Assembly (NCBI GenBank): GCA_025174535.1
Contig: JALBUN010000009.1
Span: 124,001-188,000, forward strand
Reading direction: 5' to 3'
DNA: 64,000 nucleotides
Source: Cantharellus purpuraceus
Taxonomy: Eukaryota; Basidiomycota; Agaricomycetes; Cantharellales; Hydnaceae
Part shown: positions 1 through 12,600 of the stretch, one piece after another
Numbering within the stretch: position 1 is the first letter of the stretch
How the letters are laid out: each line of letters opens with the position of its first letter
Made by a program: the position numbers and the translations under genes
The notes under the pieces: generated by a model
Seen by the model: only the letters and a program-made list of their open reading frames with translations
The model's database searches: none
What the model was told of the DNA's origin: nothing

Positions 1-1961
1 TAATATGATCTATGACTGGTGATCAGACAGAGCATAGTATTTGGAATGTGATATGGAGCTTGTGATGAGAGATGAACAAGTGGTTACAGAATAAGCCGAT
101 ACGCATGGTTTACAACATACAATGTCTTGTCTTTCAACATTGACACGGCGCGTGCGGAGAATGTCTCTGCAATATCTGGAGTTATGCGTCTTGCCACTAA
201 ATATGACTGCAATATCGGCCGTGTGCGCGCTATCCTCCTTAGGGGGGGGGTCAGGAATGATATACAGCTTTCCTATGTTCAGATACGCAACATCGCACAC
301 TTTTGTCCTCTTCCCTCGCCCGCGAGTGTGACATCCCCGAGATCCTACCAAGTTGTTTCTGTGGGTGTTTCCCTAGCAATCGCACCCGCCCCCTTGCGCC
401 AATAGACAAGAAGCGCATCGAGGATAGAAAACCTGCGATTTTAAAGCGTGTTTCTAGATTGCTGTGCAAAGGTGCGCCAGTCCTAGCCTTTGATACCACG
501 CGACCCACGGAATCACAAAAACTCTAACCACTCCAAGCGCACGTGTACCACTTTTTTTGCAAAAACACTGAGCGGATCATATTCTCCTTGGAAGAAGGCT
601 ACAGCCCCTAGTTGCACATGACCCGCTAAAGGAGCTCTCATGAATTTCCAACCCCAAAGCTGCAAGGATGAAGTCGCCAAATGCTCTGGAGGAAGAACAA
701 CAAGCCGTGTGCACATATGGACGGGGGTGGTTGGTGGCGTGGCGGGGGGCCTTCATGTGGACTTCAACCTATAAACCATGTCATGCGTTGTATTCTCCTT
801 GACACCAGCTATGTATCTCAATCTTGTACTGTACTTCTATTGTAACCCATGGTCTATTTGACGCAGATAATCAGGTGGATCAAGGAGATGTTGGGTATTT
901 ACAGAACCCCCCATAGCGAACGATCAATTATGCAGCGCGTGTTCCATTTCATGTATCCAGCAGCATTCAAACGGGGGAAAAACGCTCCAGTGATTTGGCC
1001 GCATCCGAGTCCGTCCACCCTAAATCTCCCCTTTCCCCCCTAAACCAATAATTTGCAAGATATAAAAGAAGACACGGTGAGTAGTATCCCATCCCATCGT
1101 ACACACAAATTAGGCATTGCAGTTTTTTTTTTTTTTTGCGTATGATCAACGCCAGTTCGGAAAAACTGCATCAGAGGCATACGCACGCACTTGCAGCGAA
1201 CAGCAGAAAGAAGCTATCCCCTGGGCTATACACCACGCTAGAAAGAAGTTGGCAGGGAGACGTTCCCCCGGGTGCACCTGACTTCCATAAGCATGTGTGT
1301 GGTTTATCAAACGAAAAGCCCGAAGCGGCATCTCCAGCGTCAGTCGTTTTTCCCAACCAACATTACCCACCCGTCAACGTTCCATTCAAAAAACGCCCGC
1401 AAAGCACACGCAAAACACGCGAATAGGTATGCATTCATGCGTGTGTGATCTAAACTATCAAAAGGGTCCATCCGAAAAAAAAACAAGGGTTTAAGAGCAC
1501 AATGTGGCGTGCAAACTCTGCGCTTGGGTAAATGATATGCGGGAGGTGGTGCACGGAAAGGTAAATAACGTCAATGCGAGTCAGGAGTGTAAAGTGAAGT
1601 CATTGAGACGAGAGGGACATGCGAAGAATGAGAGAGAGAGAGAGAGAGTAGAGTGTGAAATGAGTGCAAAGAGTACGATGAGGATGATGATGATGAAAGG
1701 ATGCAGTGAGAGTAAAGCGGCGAGGCTATCGATAATACGGTGTGTGCAGAGTAGGTTGAATGTCAAAAATTCATGGGTAGTGAGGCCTGGTGTGTAGTGA
1801 GTGGGCTAGGTGCCGCGGAGTATAGACGGCTCGTGCAATTGGACGAATATCCTTGCCCGACATGTTGTGGGGTACGGATGCTGGGTATGGCATAATAGAT
1901 AAACAGACGGGTGTCTCCGTCGCGAGTCGAGTGTGGCGTCAACTGCGCATACGCACCATTT
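1..1961. other. no recognisable gene
   Basis: Both strands have only short open frames without recognisable domains. Simple sequence includes a G run near 241-249, a T run near 1123-1137, a GA dinucleotide tract near 1629-1648 and a GATGAT tract near 1678-1695. The right end is the 3' flank of the minus-strand gene that stops at 1962. Confidence 0.5.
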
Positions 1962-4204
1962 TCACCAGAACCTGATCGACGCGCGCGATGCACCGTGTGC
2001 CATCCGGAGAAGATTCACATTCGAAGTAAAGGAGGACCACTGGCAAGATGCAACAGAGAATGAGTGTTGCGCCAACCCGGGAAACAAACACTCACCCCAT
2101 TCCCAATGAACACCTCTGCCCGTGCCGCCACCTCCATATCCACCGCCAACCCCACCACTCGCTCGCTTTCCCGCCTCTCCCGCCTCCTCTGTCTCCGCCT
2201 GGCCCTCCAGTCCGCCTCCGTGGCACCCTCCGTGGCACCCTCCACCTCCGCTTCAAGCCCAGAGTCACCCTCCTGGTCCTCATCCAGCACAGCATCATCC
2301 CGCAAAAAATCCATATCAGCGCTCCCTCGAACCTCCCACCCATCAGCACGCAGCGCACCCGTGACGCGCGCCCACCACGCCGCATCGCCATTAGTGGAGA
2401 CATACACTCGCCTCAGCCTCCAGTCATCGCTGCCTCGTCCCATTTCCGCGTTCAGGTCCTGTGCACCGTGCTTTTGCTCTGCCACCTTGGCGTGCGCACC
2501 TGCATCCACACCTCCCCTTACGCGCGTCTCCCATTCCCTCCGCACGCGCCTTACGTGCTGGATAATGTCCTCGAGCGTGGGCCAGCAGTGATGCGCAAAG
2601 GTGGCCTGCTCGGCGGGGGTGGACGCTCCGCCCTGGGGAAGGGTGTATCTGAAGAACAGATCAGCGCGTTGATGAAATCGATATCATGTGCACAATGGAC
2701 AAGAAAAGCATAATCCATAAGAGCAAGAAACCAAACTCACCGGTCTCCCATACCCTCCGCCTCATTCACGCCTAAGAACCCTGCACCCCACTTGCGCAGG
2801 TTCACACAATGCGCCTCATAGTCTCCCCGACGTAGGTGGAGAGCAAGCGTGCGCACGAGGGGCGTATGCGTGTCGCCTTTGCCGTTTTCTTCATCTAGTG
2901 GGGTGTCACCAACGACCCATTCCCACGCGCGCAAATTCCTCTGCACAGCCCCGTGCACGAGAGCGCTCCAGTGGAGGTCACGCAGCACGGGGGATTCGAG
3001 GAGGGCGGGGAGGAGGGAGAGAATGCGCAGGGAACCAAAGAGACTGTTGAGCCAGTGAGCTCTAGGGTACACGAGTCGAGAAGGGAGAAAAAGAGATGAT
3101 GTGCGTTGCCTACGAAGAAGGAAGAACGTACAAGAAAGAACTTACCGATAGTCAAAGACGTGCTCGCTCGTTGCGTGCACTGTGACGCATGTCGCGTCGC
3201 CCGGTGCCTCCCTGTGCGTGCCGCGTTGTCCCTCGTGTGCAGCACTGCCCCCACCCGGCCGCAGCACTTGTGCCCAGCCGCGCATGATCACGTTTGCTGG
3301 AGGACCGGCTTCGAAGCCGAGGGCAGCAGCAAGAGGGGCAAAGGACAGGGCGAGGTAGGATGGCTGGTTCGGCGGGCGGGACGTGTCGTTGACGTCATCC
3401 CTGCTTTTGTCATTGGTATTGTCGTCAGCATCGTGGTTGGGGTGGAGTGAGACATGCGAGGGGTCAATGGCACTCGCGATGGCGGTGTAGTTGGCCTCGG
3501 GCGCGCTTTGCCACTCGGGGCACGCGCGAACAAAGTGGGCACGGGAGACGGCGCGGAGGGGCCGTGGCGGCGGGTGTGGAGAAAGGATTGGGTCCATGGC
3601 AGGGTCGTGGGACGGAGGCACAAAGGAGACCGCGGGGGAGCCGACGACTGTGCCCCGCACAAACGCGGAGAGGGGATACCATTCATTGTCGCCCGGAAAG
3701 TTGAGGGGAGGCACGACGTATGATCTGTTGGAGAGGTATGCCAGGTGGGCGTGCACGATTCTGCCAGGAGATGCATGTCAACAGAAACACGGAAGAGGTG
3801 GCGCGGACATACATTTCTTGCAGCTGGTTGTTGAACCCTACGCCCCAGTTTTCATTGAGATAGCGTAGGTAGCGTTCTCCGCCCTCGAGGTCAGAGTGTG
3901 TGACGACATTTTGCGGGAGTGTCTCTTCCCAGTGTGTAATGGCAGCCATGCCTTCGTCGAGAGGGAGCGGGGGTAGCGGCGGTGGTGCAGGCGGCGGTGG
4001 CGGCACCGTAGTCGTGAGGCGCAAGTCGAGAGTGAATGAGCGACGGAGGTTTGGCTGGGACACGACTGCGTATATGGCACATATGAAAAGGAGAAGGAAG
4101 AGGGTGCGGGGGCGTGGGCGACGGAGACGGGGAGGATAGTGAAAGGGGTAACTGGCATGGGCTAGAGGAAGTTCAGCCTGGCCGTCGCTGGCGAACATGG
4201 GCAT
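1962..4204 (-). CDS. O-fucosyltransferase-like type II membrane protein (5 exons)
   Basis: Exons, in coding order, are 4204-3813, 3760-3146, 3061-2741, 2648-2096 and 2039-1962; all four introns are GT-AG and 52-92 bp, and the joined frame is open for about 652 residues. Residues ~33-50 form one hydrophobic segment after a short basic N-terminus, which suggests a Golgi or ER type II anchor. A proline-rich stem (PPPPPAPPPLPPLPL) follows. The first intron joins GVGFNNQLQE to IIVHAHLAYLSNR, a conserved block of a basidiomycete-wide family. Exon 3 carries LHLRRGDYEAHC, the HxRRGD-type motif of GDP-fucose O-fucosyltransferases. The C-terminal block AEVFIGNG-WSSFTSNV is also typical. An Asp/Asn-rich insert (HDADDNTNDKSRDD) interrupts the middle. 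The fold assignment is firm; the acceptor substrate is unknown and fucosyl transfer is inferred from the family. Confidence 0.85.
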
Positions 4205-5207
4205 AACAGTCTCAAGTCACCACAAAAAAAAAAAAGGATCCGAGTCGTTGCTGACGGCATTCTCTTGGCATCTCTCGTCCCTGCGTGGTGAACACGCTCA
4301 CCCGTCTGCAGTGCCAGTCCAGACACCGTAGGCGACCAACGCAGCGCCGGACTTGTATCACAACGAATACCCGGGAACCCGGCCAGTTCCTCTGCAAATT
4401 CAAGCAACATGCAGGCTTAGCGAACAAGCTCAATCATGCGCTAGAGACACATGCCGTCGACGACCGAAACCACCATGACGGGCAAATTTCACTCGTACAA
4501 TCTGGATGCTGCATCGGGCGATCCAGCAACTGTCTGATATTTGCCTTGTGCAACCAGAGTTTGGCTGACATGCTTCAAGGTAAGAAACGTCCACAGACAA
4601 CGGTGCAGTTTTCCTGACCATAGTTTGTAGGGCGCGGTTTCATACTTCCCTACGGAGAACCACAGCACAGGTCCAATAGCAGACACGGGCCATGCTGTAC
4701 GACAAATACCAGGCTTCAACCATTTCCCGAGTACGCTTCCCAATTTTCCTGGCGGAATCTCCCCAAATTGTCTGGCGAAGCTTCCGCAAAGTCCGTTCCT
4801 GTTGCTCACTCGGTATGGGCTAAACATGGTCCTCTACGATAAATGAGTGTTTTCCGTTCAGTTCAGTAGCCGACAGTATCCATGGTGTCCATGGTATGGA
4901 AGAGGCTGTGCTCCGTGCTCCTCCGAAAATTTCGAATGGCGTCTGTCCAGTTCTTTCGCTCTGACTTGCAACCGGCCCTTATTTTAGCTCATCGCTAGTA
5001 TAACATTTTGGTAATGGAAGCAAGGGAAGCGTTATCAACTATTGCCGTCGTCCTCATAGGGTAGGTTTAAGTGTAATTCAGTTCATTTTGGCTGCACGCT
5101 GATTCGTAATTTTCCGTCTGCCTCAGGCTTCAACAGTGTCGCAGTGAGATAAGACCGTCTGTCCACTTGTACTCAAGGCATCAACTTGCATCACACTACA
5201 AGCCGTC
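4205..5207. other. spacer between divergent genes
   Basis: The starts of the O-fucosyltransferase-like gene (minus) and the MFS gene (plus) face away from each other across this ~1 kb, so it should hold both promoters. An A run (4213-4225) lies just upstream of the minus-strand start. No further gene was recognised. Confidence 0.5.
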
Positions 5208-7303
5208 ATGTTTCCCCCTCCTATCCTCACTACAGAGAGTCAACTTGAGCCTTGGGACGATGAAACGAAGGAATCGACAGTGGCTGTAGATACCTATCCA
5301 GGGGACATTGTCAGCAACGATTCCAAAGTGCAACACGCCTTTGATCTGCAACCTGGTCGTTCGAACTCATCGGCCGATCCTTTTAACTGGCCAACGTGAG
5401 TTACTTGGAATGGTTTTTGCACGGGACTTAAAGACTCAGCAGATGGCGCAAGAACACACTCATGTTGATTGTAGCCCTGCACACGATGCAGGCCCCTTTT
5501 AGTGCCGGTATGCCCTTTTCAACGTTGATCAGAATATATAATGACGCTCCAACTTCAGCCATCGCAATCCCTGCGTTCATGGATTTGTCTGTCGAATTTG
5601 GGGTCGAGCTGAACACCGTTGCTTATCTGACGTGCGTTTTCAGTTTCGCGATACGAGTTTTTACCTACATTCACTGTTCACATGTACAAGGTCGGTTCCA
5701 TACGCATTCTTGGCCATAATGCCAAGCGTTTGGTCGCCGATATCAGCTCGTATAGGCCGACGCCCGGTGTACCTAGTATCTGCGATCGTTTCGTCAGGTT
5801 GTGCACTGGCTGGGAGTTTCTGCTCTTCATATGCCACGCTGATGATTACGCGGATCATCCAAGGTCTGCTGCCGTCTGCCACACGTTCACATGTTATTTA
5901 ATACAGTTACCAGCGATGTTCTTGGCTCCCGTGTTAACCGTTGGCGCATGTACTGTGCAGGAAACATTTTTCGCTCATGAAAGGGGTCGAAGAATGGGCA
6001 TCTGGGGTTAGCTCATCTTCCAGTTTAACAGGGCCTCACTTGACACCTTTTCCCCATACAGCGTTGATGGCGACGATTGGCCCATCATTGGGCCCTGTGA
6101 CGTATGTCTCCCCGACTCTCATCTCGTCACATGTGCGACATTGACAGGACAAGTGTGGGTTACCTTGTTCAGTTGAAGGGGTGGAGAGTAGCTTTTCGTC
6201 TGCTCGCCGCCCTCCATCTTGCGTTATTTGTGGCCCACGTTCTTCTTGGTCCAGAGACGCTGTTCCTGGATCGCAGCACAAGTGACACAGGGCAAGAAGC
6301 GTCTCGTCCTAGGAATGGCTGGCGTCGCTATGTGTGCTTTGACATATACGACCGAACGCCGCTCCGGGCGGCCGAGTTCATACGACCCTTTCTCATGTTT
6401 TCTCGACCTGTTGTTCTCTTGCCTGCGCTGGCGTATGCATTCGTCTTTTCATACACAAACGTCCTTATGGTGGGTGGGTTCTCCCTGTTGTGCGTTTCAC
6501 GTCTGAATGCACTCGCGTAGACAATATTGGTTCCCCAGGTCAGTCTACAGGGTACATGGACTCTGATGCGCCTAAATTCTAGCAGATTTTTGGAAGAGAG
6601 TTCGGTCTCTCTCCCGGTCCCATTGGCATTCAGATGTTAGCGCAGCTCGTTGGTGCGATCCTCGGACAATCCATCTCTGGCTGGGGAAGCGACGTTTGGG
6701 TCAATCGACGCATGAAACAAACAGGAACTCGAGTTCCAGAGTACCGCCTGAGGCTGGTATACCCTGGGTTTCTCCTCTCGATTGCTGGTCTAATGGGTAA
6801 GGAACGCCCTCGCTCATTCTCTCCATACTGTGATCAGCTCAACTTTGCATAGTGTGGGGTGTTCAACTTCAAGACGCGACTCCTGGCAAATGGAATATCA
6901 CACCTGTAATCCTTTTTTCTTTATTTTTCCAGTGGAAAAACCGACATTGCTTTCACAGGACATCGGCTCCGCCATCTCGATATTTGGCCAGCAAGTCGTG
7001 GCCACGGTGTGCACGACGTATGCAATCGAGTGCTACATCTCAGAGACCGCCAGCGTATCCGCGTTTTTATCATTTTGCCGGCAATTCTGGGCCTTTGTAA
7101 GCGTTATCAGGATCTCTGGCTAAGTTGTTTTTGAACGCGCGGTGTACCGCCAGCTGGCGACCTTTTACTTGGGGAGGGCGGTTACAAAACTGGGAATAGT
7201 CACGGCGGTCAGTCTTTTTTCGGGGATCATGGGTGTGGGTATGTTCATGGTGCTAGCGTCGAACATTTGGGGTCCGAGGTGGCGAAACCGATCAATATTC
7301 TAG
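5208..7303 (+). CDS. MFS transporter, drug:H+ antiporter-like (12 exons)
   Basis: Exons are 5208-5395, 5443-5507, 5559-5631, 5691-5863, 5914-6006, 6062-6101, 6148-6469, 6521-6538, 6586-6796, 6853-6905, 6959-7096 and 7154-7303. Joined, they give one open frame of about 507 residues. The N-terminal ~60 residues are polar and cytosolic and end in DPFNWPTW, a hallmark of fungal DHA1-type carriers. TM1 starts at LMLIVALHTMQ. The motif ARIGRRPVYL between TM2 and TM3 is the MFS motif A. RIIQAMFLAP and VQETFF follow in TM4-5, and GWRVAF precedes TM6. A central loop (~60 residues) separates the halves. Exon 8 is only 18 nt and codes TILVPQ; the frame needs it. The intron after exon 4 has a weak GTCTGC donor. 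It probably exports small molecules across the plasma membrane by proton antiport; the substrate cannot be read from sequence. Confidence 0.88.
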
Positions 7304-8711
7304 TGATGGATGCTGGTCTCCCTCGTTACTCTCAACCCCCTTGCGTGTGAGATCAACAAGTATGTACCAGAATTGCGTGTTCTCAACGCGTCCCACTTTC
7401 GAAGATAGTTAGGCCTCGGGCCCTGCTAGTCCGCTTCTCGTTAGCAGGGGTTACTGTCATTAGAGACTAGTTCACCGTTAAGAAATACTGGAGCTGGGTC
7501 CGCAAGTTCATAAACTATAGGCAGGGGAAGGATCAGCCTTGACAAGGCGCCATATACGCTGGCAGAAGCCTTGGAGAGCGTGAGGTGTGACGTCTATCCT
7601 AAACCTTGATCTTTTCAGGAATGAGGCCCTCATTCCTGTAGGGAGATGCATTTATCTCAAAGTAATTGATGAAATGTGTGTAGTCAGTCGCACTAGAAGG
7701 GAAATAACAGTGACCCGGTTACACAATGCATGGGACCAGCCAGACGACTCTGACCTCGGTCGGCTTCAGCCTCAGCGAAAGTCGACGTCGGCGTGAGTGT
7801 GATGTGCGGGCACAACCTGGAATCTGCATGAACACAAGCTGGAAAGTGTTTAACTGAGTGGAGGGGCCTGTCCATAACAAATAGGAAAACTGGTTGAAGG
7901 ACTTTGTCGAACCTAGTCCTTTGACAGGGGTTCAGAGATAAACAGACCATCATGTTGGGGAGAGGTGATAAAATGTTTCCTGTTTTTCAACAGAAGCTGA
8001 GGGTGAATATGCAACCCGTTATGTACACAAGGGCTTGTCGTGCAACTCGGGGATCAATATATCATGAATAAACTAGTATTGGGGTGTGTTTCATGTTTGG
8101 AGGTTGAGGGAGCAGAGGTCAGTATATCTTCATCAGACAACATTCCAACTCACTTGTCCTGTATAGGATTACAAACATCATCAATCACTCATAGGCCAGT
8201 TAGAACTCTACCAAGAGCTATGCACGAATACTATTTGCGGTGAGGCAGTTTTGACTATACCTGATTTCCCATCGTCCGCACTGCCGGTGATGGGTCCAAT
8301 GGCGCCAAAAGCGTGTGGGAGCCAGGCATGCGGGCTCTTTTCACTCATCCCTATACCTCAAGTAAAGACTCAGGCATGAATGTGTTCATGCATTTGACGC
8401 CGACCAGGCACAAATGCTTCTCCTATTTGTGAATAATATGGGCACGCAGCCCGCACTGGACACATCATATATTTCTGGATATGGCTTGTGAGTAAACTCA
8501 ACGCAGGCGAATCGGGGTGGGCACATTCGAAATTGACCTCACAACAAGAGGTTTTACTGCTAATCGTTCCTAGAAAGCCACGGCAACGACTGCCGATCGG
8601 CACGTGTACATATGCACCTACTTCTGGTCAATACCTCCATCGATGAAGCAGCTCAAATGCTAAAGCGTTAAAAGATTGGCAGCCAACTAGCCTACATAAC
8701 GTTAACGTCTG
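7304..8711. other. intergenic, no recognisable gene
   Basis: This lies between the 3' ends of two convergent genes (MFS on plus, zinc-finger-like gene on minus). Only short frames without recognisable domains were seen. Confidence 0.5.
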
Positions 8712-9972
8712 CTAATCCTCCCTCTCTATCGGAGCCTGCCACCCAAGCCTATGCGTCGTCTCGTCAGAAAGTCTCCAAACTTCCTCTTCGGAAAAGACGT
8801 CCTGGCAATTATAGCGCAGGTGGCGTCGGAAATGCTCCATCCGAGAGAACGTTTTGAGGCAGCTGCCGGACATGTCAGCCCAACCACCGGCTTGTTTTTT
8901 GGCTTAGTGCTCTTCACGCCCTGTACCTTTTGCTCCTCACATTGCTGCATCCTACGCGTCTCAAAAGGGGCATGGAATGATGCCCAATGTTTTTGAAAGT
9001 TGCGGGAGATGATACGGCCGCAGACCTGGCCATTGGCGTCGACAACACCACATTGTCGGACTTTGGGAGAGCGTGGACGTCTTTTCGACGACGCTTTTCT
9101 CGATGGACCTTTTTTTGTTTCGTCTTGGGTGGGAGAGCGTGCCGCTGGTGCAGCCAGTGACGGTTTCGAGTTCGAGGCTACCGGCCATTGCCCCGGGGTC
9201 GGTTCATCATGCCATGAGGCTGATGATGACGCAGCTGGGTATCCACCCTGCTGCGCATATCCAGCATTCGCTAACTGTGGGGGTGTCGTGGAGTTCCACG
9301 CCATCCCCTGGTCATGAACATAGTTGTATGCGTTGATGGTGGGCCTGTACGCTGCGTCAACGCCACTCTGCGCTCCTGTCATGTCAAAGCCACTCACATG
9401 TTCTGTCCACCATCTGGGTTATACGGTACGAGCTGTGTGTGGCCACATTCCACACACTGAAGCTGACTGGGGGCAACCGGTGGAACATGACCCGTTGGTG
9501 GGTATCTTCCACACGCTGCCCCCCCTCCTGTCCCCCATCCCATGTCCTGGGCCATTCTGGTTTGTCCCAGGTACGGGTCAGGTCCTTGCACCAGAGCATT
9601 AGTCCCTAATAATGCATCCGGCGATGGACACTCCTCCAGGGTGGGGAGCGTGGCGCTGATATGCAATGTCAGGTCTCGCTGCTAAAGGTATGTGTAGTCT
9701 TGCAACACTTACGGAGAAGTCTGCTCTGCACTCATGGAGATCGGAGTGATATCCACCCCCTCTGTGCCAAGCTGATTCAGTTGGAGGTCGGCTTGGACAA
9801 ACCTAGTGAGCTCCAACATGAAGTCCTCCTGTTGTTACTTTGTCAATGCCACACGTGAAGGCATCGCTAGAGAACTTACTGGCAGTTCCAGTAGGTCAAA
9901 GTCAGCGTCATTGACCTCGGTGTGAGCATCAAATGTAAAGGAGGATGAGGAGGATGAGTTGGCTTGAAACAT
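8712..9972 (-). CDS. putative zinc-finger regulator, with a one-base frame offset
   Basis: Exons in coding order are 9972-9880, 9828-9713, 9655-9398, 9344-8927 and 8862-8712, all with GT-AG introns of 51-64 bp; intron 4 has a CTGAC branch site. The start (MFQANSSSSSSFTFDAH) gives an acidic, Ser-rich N-terminus like an activation domain. A basic Ser/Lys stretch (KGPSRKASSKRRPRSPK) follows. The first Cys/His group is CGVVDANGQVCGRI with HWASFH; the second is CLKTFSRMEHFRRHLRYNC, C2H2-like with a final Cys. The two groups sit in frames one base apart. The offset must lie in exon 4, where the plus strand reads AAAAGGGG (8963-8970); removing one base lets all five exons close into about 344 residues. 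This could be an assembly indel or a real frameshift. A nuclear DNA-binding role is inferred, and I cannot name the family. Confidence 0.6.
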
Positions 9973-10528
9973 GTCGAAGAGTGAAAGCTATTTGTTGGGA
10001 GTGTCCTTGCGGCAGGTGACCGTTTATATACCTCAGTCTTGCTTCGTAGGTCGGTTCGCTATGTGTGCATTCTTCCCAGATGTGGTGTAAAAAACGTGGT
10101 GAATGCGTGGTGACTTCTCTTGGGCGGCAGAACTCCCAAATCTGCATCCATCAGCATATGACTCACTTAATTGGAGATTCGGTACCGTTTGGCGTCTTGA
10201 AGCGGTATTGAGTCTGGAAAAGAGGACTAATCTAGCAAGATGCTGCTGGGAACCTGTAGGATCCAATCTAATAATCCGAAGCGGTGCATCACCCGATATG
10301 GGAACTGTATATAGCAGAATGTCATGTGGCAGTTCATTCTTCGGTGGCACGGTACTTTTGAGAACAAAGGAATGGTGAAATGCTGCTCACACGATGTGAA
10401 TTCGCCAGGTAGTATTCAAATTTGTGCCAATCTTGACTGCCGGTTTGTGGAAGTGAGATGAGTCTGCCTCTCATGAACTGCTTTCGAACTTGTAACGTGC
10501 ATATCACACCGACTATTACCTCATATTG
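9973..10528. other. upstream region of the zinc-finger-like gene
   Basis: It holds the presumed promoter of the minus-strand gene starting at 9972. No coding sequence was recognised. Confidence 0.4.
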
Positions 10529-10857
10529 TTATACATATTTGGGTGACCCGTTGACAGGCCGGACTGTGCGGCGAAGCTGGCTGACTGCAGTCGAACAAAG
10601 GAGTTCGGCCACGGTAGATCTTACCCGTGGAGTGACAGGCATATGAGTAACTTTGGCTTCGACACATGCTTTGCGGCTGAAGAACTTGGGTCAAGGTGAA
10701 TGCCGGTCAGGTAGCCTTCGCACACCAAACGCTGGGCGGCAGTATGCGATACGTGACCAAGACGAGCATGTAGGTCGCCAAGTGAAATGTTCGCAACATG
10801 AGGGTTAAACATTTGTCTCCTGTTCAAGAAGATACAATCCACGGTAACCAATTGCAT
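10529..10857 (-). pseudogene. Ty1/Copia pol fragment (GAG-pre-integrase)
   Basis: The minus strand codes SLGDLHARLGHVSHTAAQRL, the LHxRLGHxS signature of the GAG-pre-integrase domain of Copia polyproteins. After a frame change it continues into a region corresponding to the zinc finger and linker (KACVEAKVTHMPVTP). The fragment is short, frameshifted and has no adjacent integrase core or LTR. Confidence 0.6.
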
Positions 10858-10973
10858 CTGCTGATGTGTGTGTGCTACTAGTGCAGAGCGCTGTATGTAT
10901 GGAGGTCATTGGCCCGATAACTTACCACCCTTTACCACGTTGCGTGTAGCATCATCTCTATCGAAGCACATGA

Positions 10974-11464
10974 TTATTTCAACCACGGCGAGTCAAAGAG
11001 AACGTCGGGAAGCCATAGAAGAAGACCATCCAGATCTGCGTCCTTGATGTACTGCGAGATAGCCGACATTGGATGAAAGTCCAAGCCATGTCTTAAAGCC
11101 GTCCGTATCAGGAAGGTTCCCAACGCCGAGCCCTTGTTGAGCTTCAAAACAGCAGTGTTGTACAAGGGAGGCGCGACCATCGATAGGCAAAGACACCCTT
11201 CCACCCCCACAATTCCTCCCAGTCACGAAGAAAAAGTGTGTCTGCATCAAGATAGATACCACCAAACCGATGGCAAAGCAGAAACCATGCCATATCAGAG
11301 AGAATGGTCCTCATGAGATCATATGATGCAGAAGACGTGGATCCCATACGATTCAGCAGGCTGTCCTCCTTTCTTGATTTGGACCCACGAGGCATCACAC
11401 CCCAAAAGGTAATCAAAATGCACTTCTCGACACAATGAACTTTGTGTCCTAAACTTTCTCCCAT
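10974..11464 (-). pseudogene. glycosyltransferase fragment (DXD, GT32-like), frameshifted
   Basis: The minus strand reads MAWFLLCHRFGGIYLDADTL followed by FLRDWEELWGW, with the GG(I/V)YxDxD motif that binds the nucleotide-sugar metal in GT32-type and related transferases. The frame then breaks in a C run near 11166-11172 (RWSRLP). The next frame continues with YNTAVLKLNKGSALGTFLIR and FHPMSAISQYIKD, the conserved downstream part, and stops after FDSPWLK. Both ends of a full-length enzyme (usually several hundred residues) are missing. One base is lacking at the break. This is most likely a decayed relic. Confidence 0.65.
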
Positions 11465-11960
11465 GGGTTCATTAAGTGTCTGGGGTCTTTATGTAGTTAC
11501 TAAACTCCGCCCATCTGCCGCACGCACCAATCTGCTGGGACAAACAAAAGGTAAATAGGATTAAATATTTTGAGTTCGTTAGGTATAAAACAATACATCA
11601 TGAAGCAAGAGAGAGAGAAACATTATGAGGTGCATGTCAGTCACGGTAAAGATCATAATACTCACAGGTCAAGAAATATTCATTCTATTTTCATCTCATA
11701 CTACAGAGCAGAGGATGATTGGGATTGATAACTTACATGTATATAATGGTATATATATAGTGCCATCCATGATAAGTCATACTTTCATCTTTACACTCAG
11801 ACAGATACAGGTATACTGTGATTTGCACCCTAGAGGCTTTATTTTGAAGGGGTTGTGGTTGCTGGTGATCAGGCTTGATGGACAGATATGAATACTTGTG
11901 CTGGGCAGCCTATATAAACATCCCCAATGCACACAAGATAGGTAGATGGAAGACTCACTC
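11465..11960. other. AT-rich spacer
   Basis: No gene recognised. It ends where a family A LTR fragment begins with TGTTTTGGAACC. Confidence 0.4.
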
Positions 11961-12302
11961 TGTTTTGGAACCTGCAAAATTATGGTGTTAGGGCAAACTC
12001 TAAATCACCACAATTCCATGAATGAACAGCCGAGAAGAATATCAAACCCTGCTGCAGCACAACTCCAGAAATGATTTAACATTTGTACTTTGGTTACAAT
12101 CCTTTGTATTGGTCAATGCAGACTATACACAGAAAAGTAATACATTTCTTAGCAGCAAGAAATGAATAAGACTTCCAGAGTCTAGAGTTCATGGATGCTT
12201 AGGGGTCCAGATATTCCAAAATGAGGGGAATGCACTTAGAGGCTAAAGGAAGTAGGTGGATGAATCCAACCATCCAACCAGTGACACCCTGAAGCAGGTA
12301 AG
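11961..12302 (-). mobile_element. family A LTR fragment, broken by a MITE
   Basis: It begins with TGTTTTGGAACC, the inverted 3' terminus of the 1432-bp family A LTR described at 13120-14551, and follows it for ~340 bp. Similarity stops at GCAGGTA, where the terminus of the MITE-like element starts. The remaining ~1.1 kb is absent here. Confidence 0.8.
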
Positions 12303-12600
12303 ACGCTAGTTCAGAAGGATGCTGTTATACAATATTCTGATGTATACAAGATGTACATCAGAATATATGAGATATACATCAGAATTTTAATAATGATCAT
12401 AAAAATAGGGAGTTACAATCTGGATATCTTTAAAGATTTCGGATATCTGAGTTTTTTTTGGATATCTTAAATTTTTATAAATATAAATATATATTTCATA
12501 TTTTAATAAACTTTAAAAGATAAGATGTTTGTTATGGATGAACATAATTATTTATATGAATATAACAGTAAGTTTCTTCTTATGGGGTACAACAAACCTC
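12303..12600 (-). mobile_element. MITE-like element, one end only
   Basis: It starts ACGCTAGTTCAGAA and then tracks, in reverse orientation and for about 300 bp, the end of the complete element at 16862-17425, including the motif TATACATCAGAAT and an AT-rich core. The other end is lost. It is non-coding. Confidence 0.65.

Noticed and set aside
2048..2713. A 221-codon plus-strand frame opposite the O-fucosyltransferase-like gene
   Set aside because: It is antisense to exons 4-5 of a gene with matching introns and conserved motifs and is explained by high GC at third positions.
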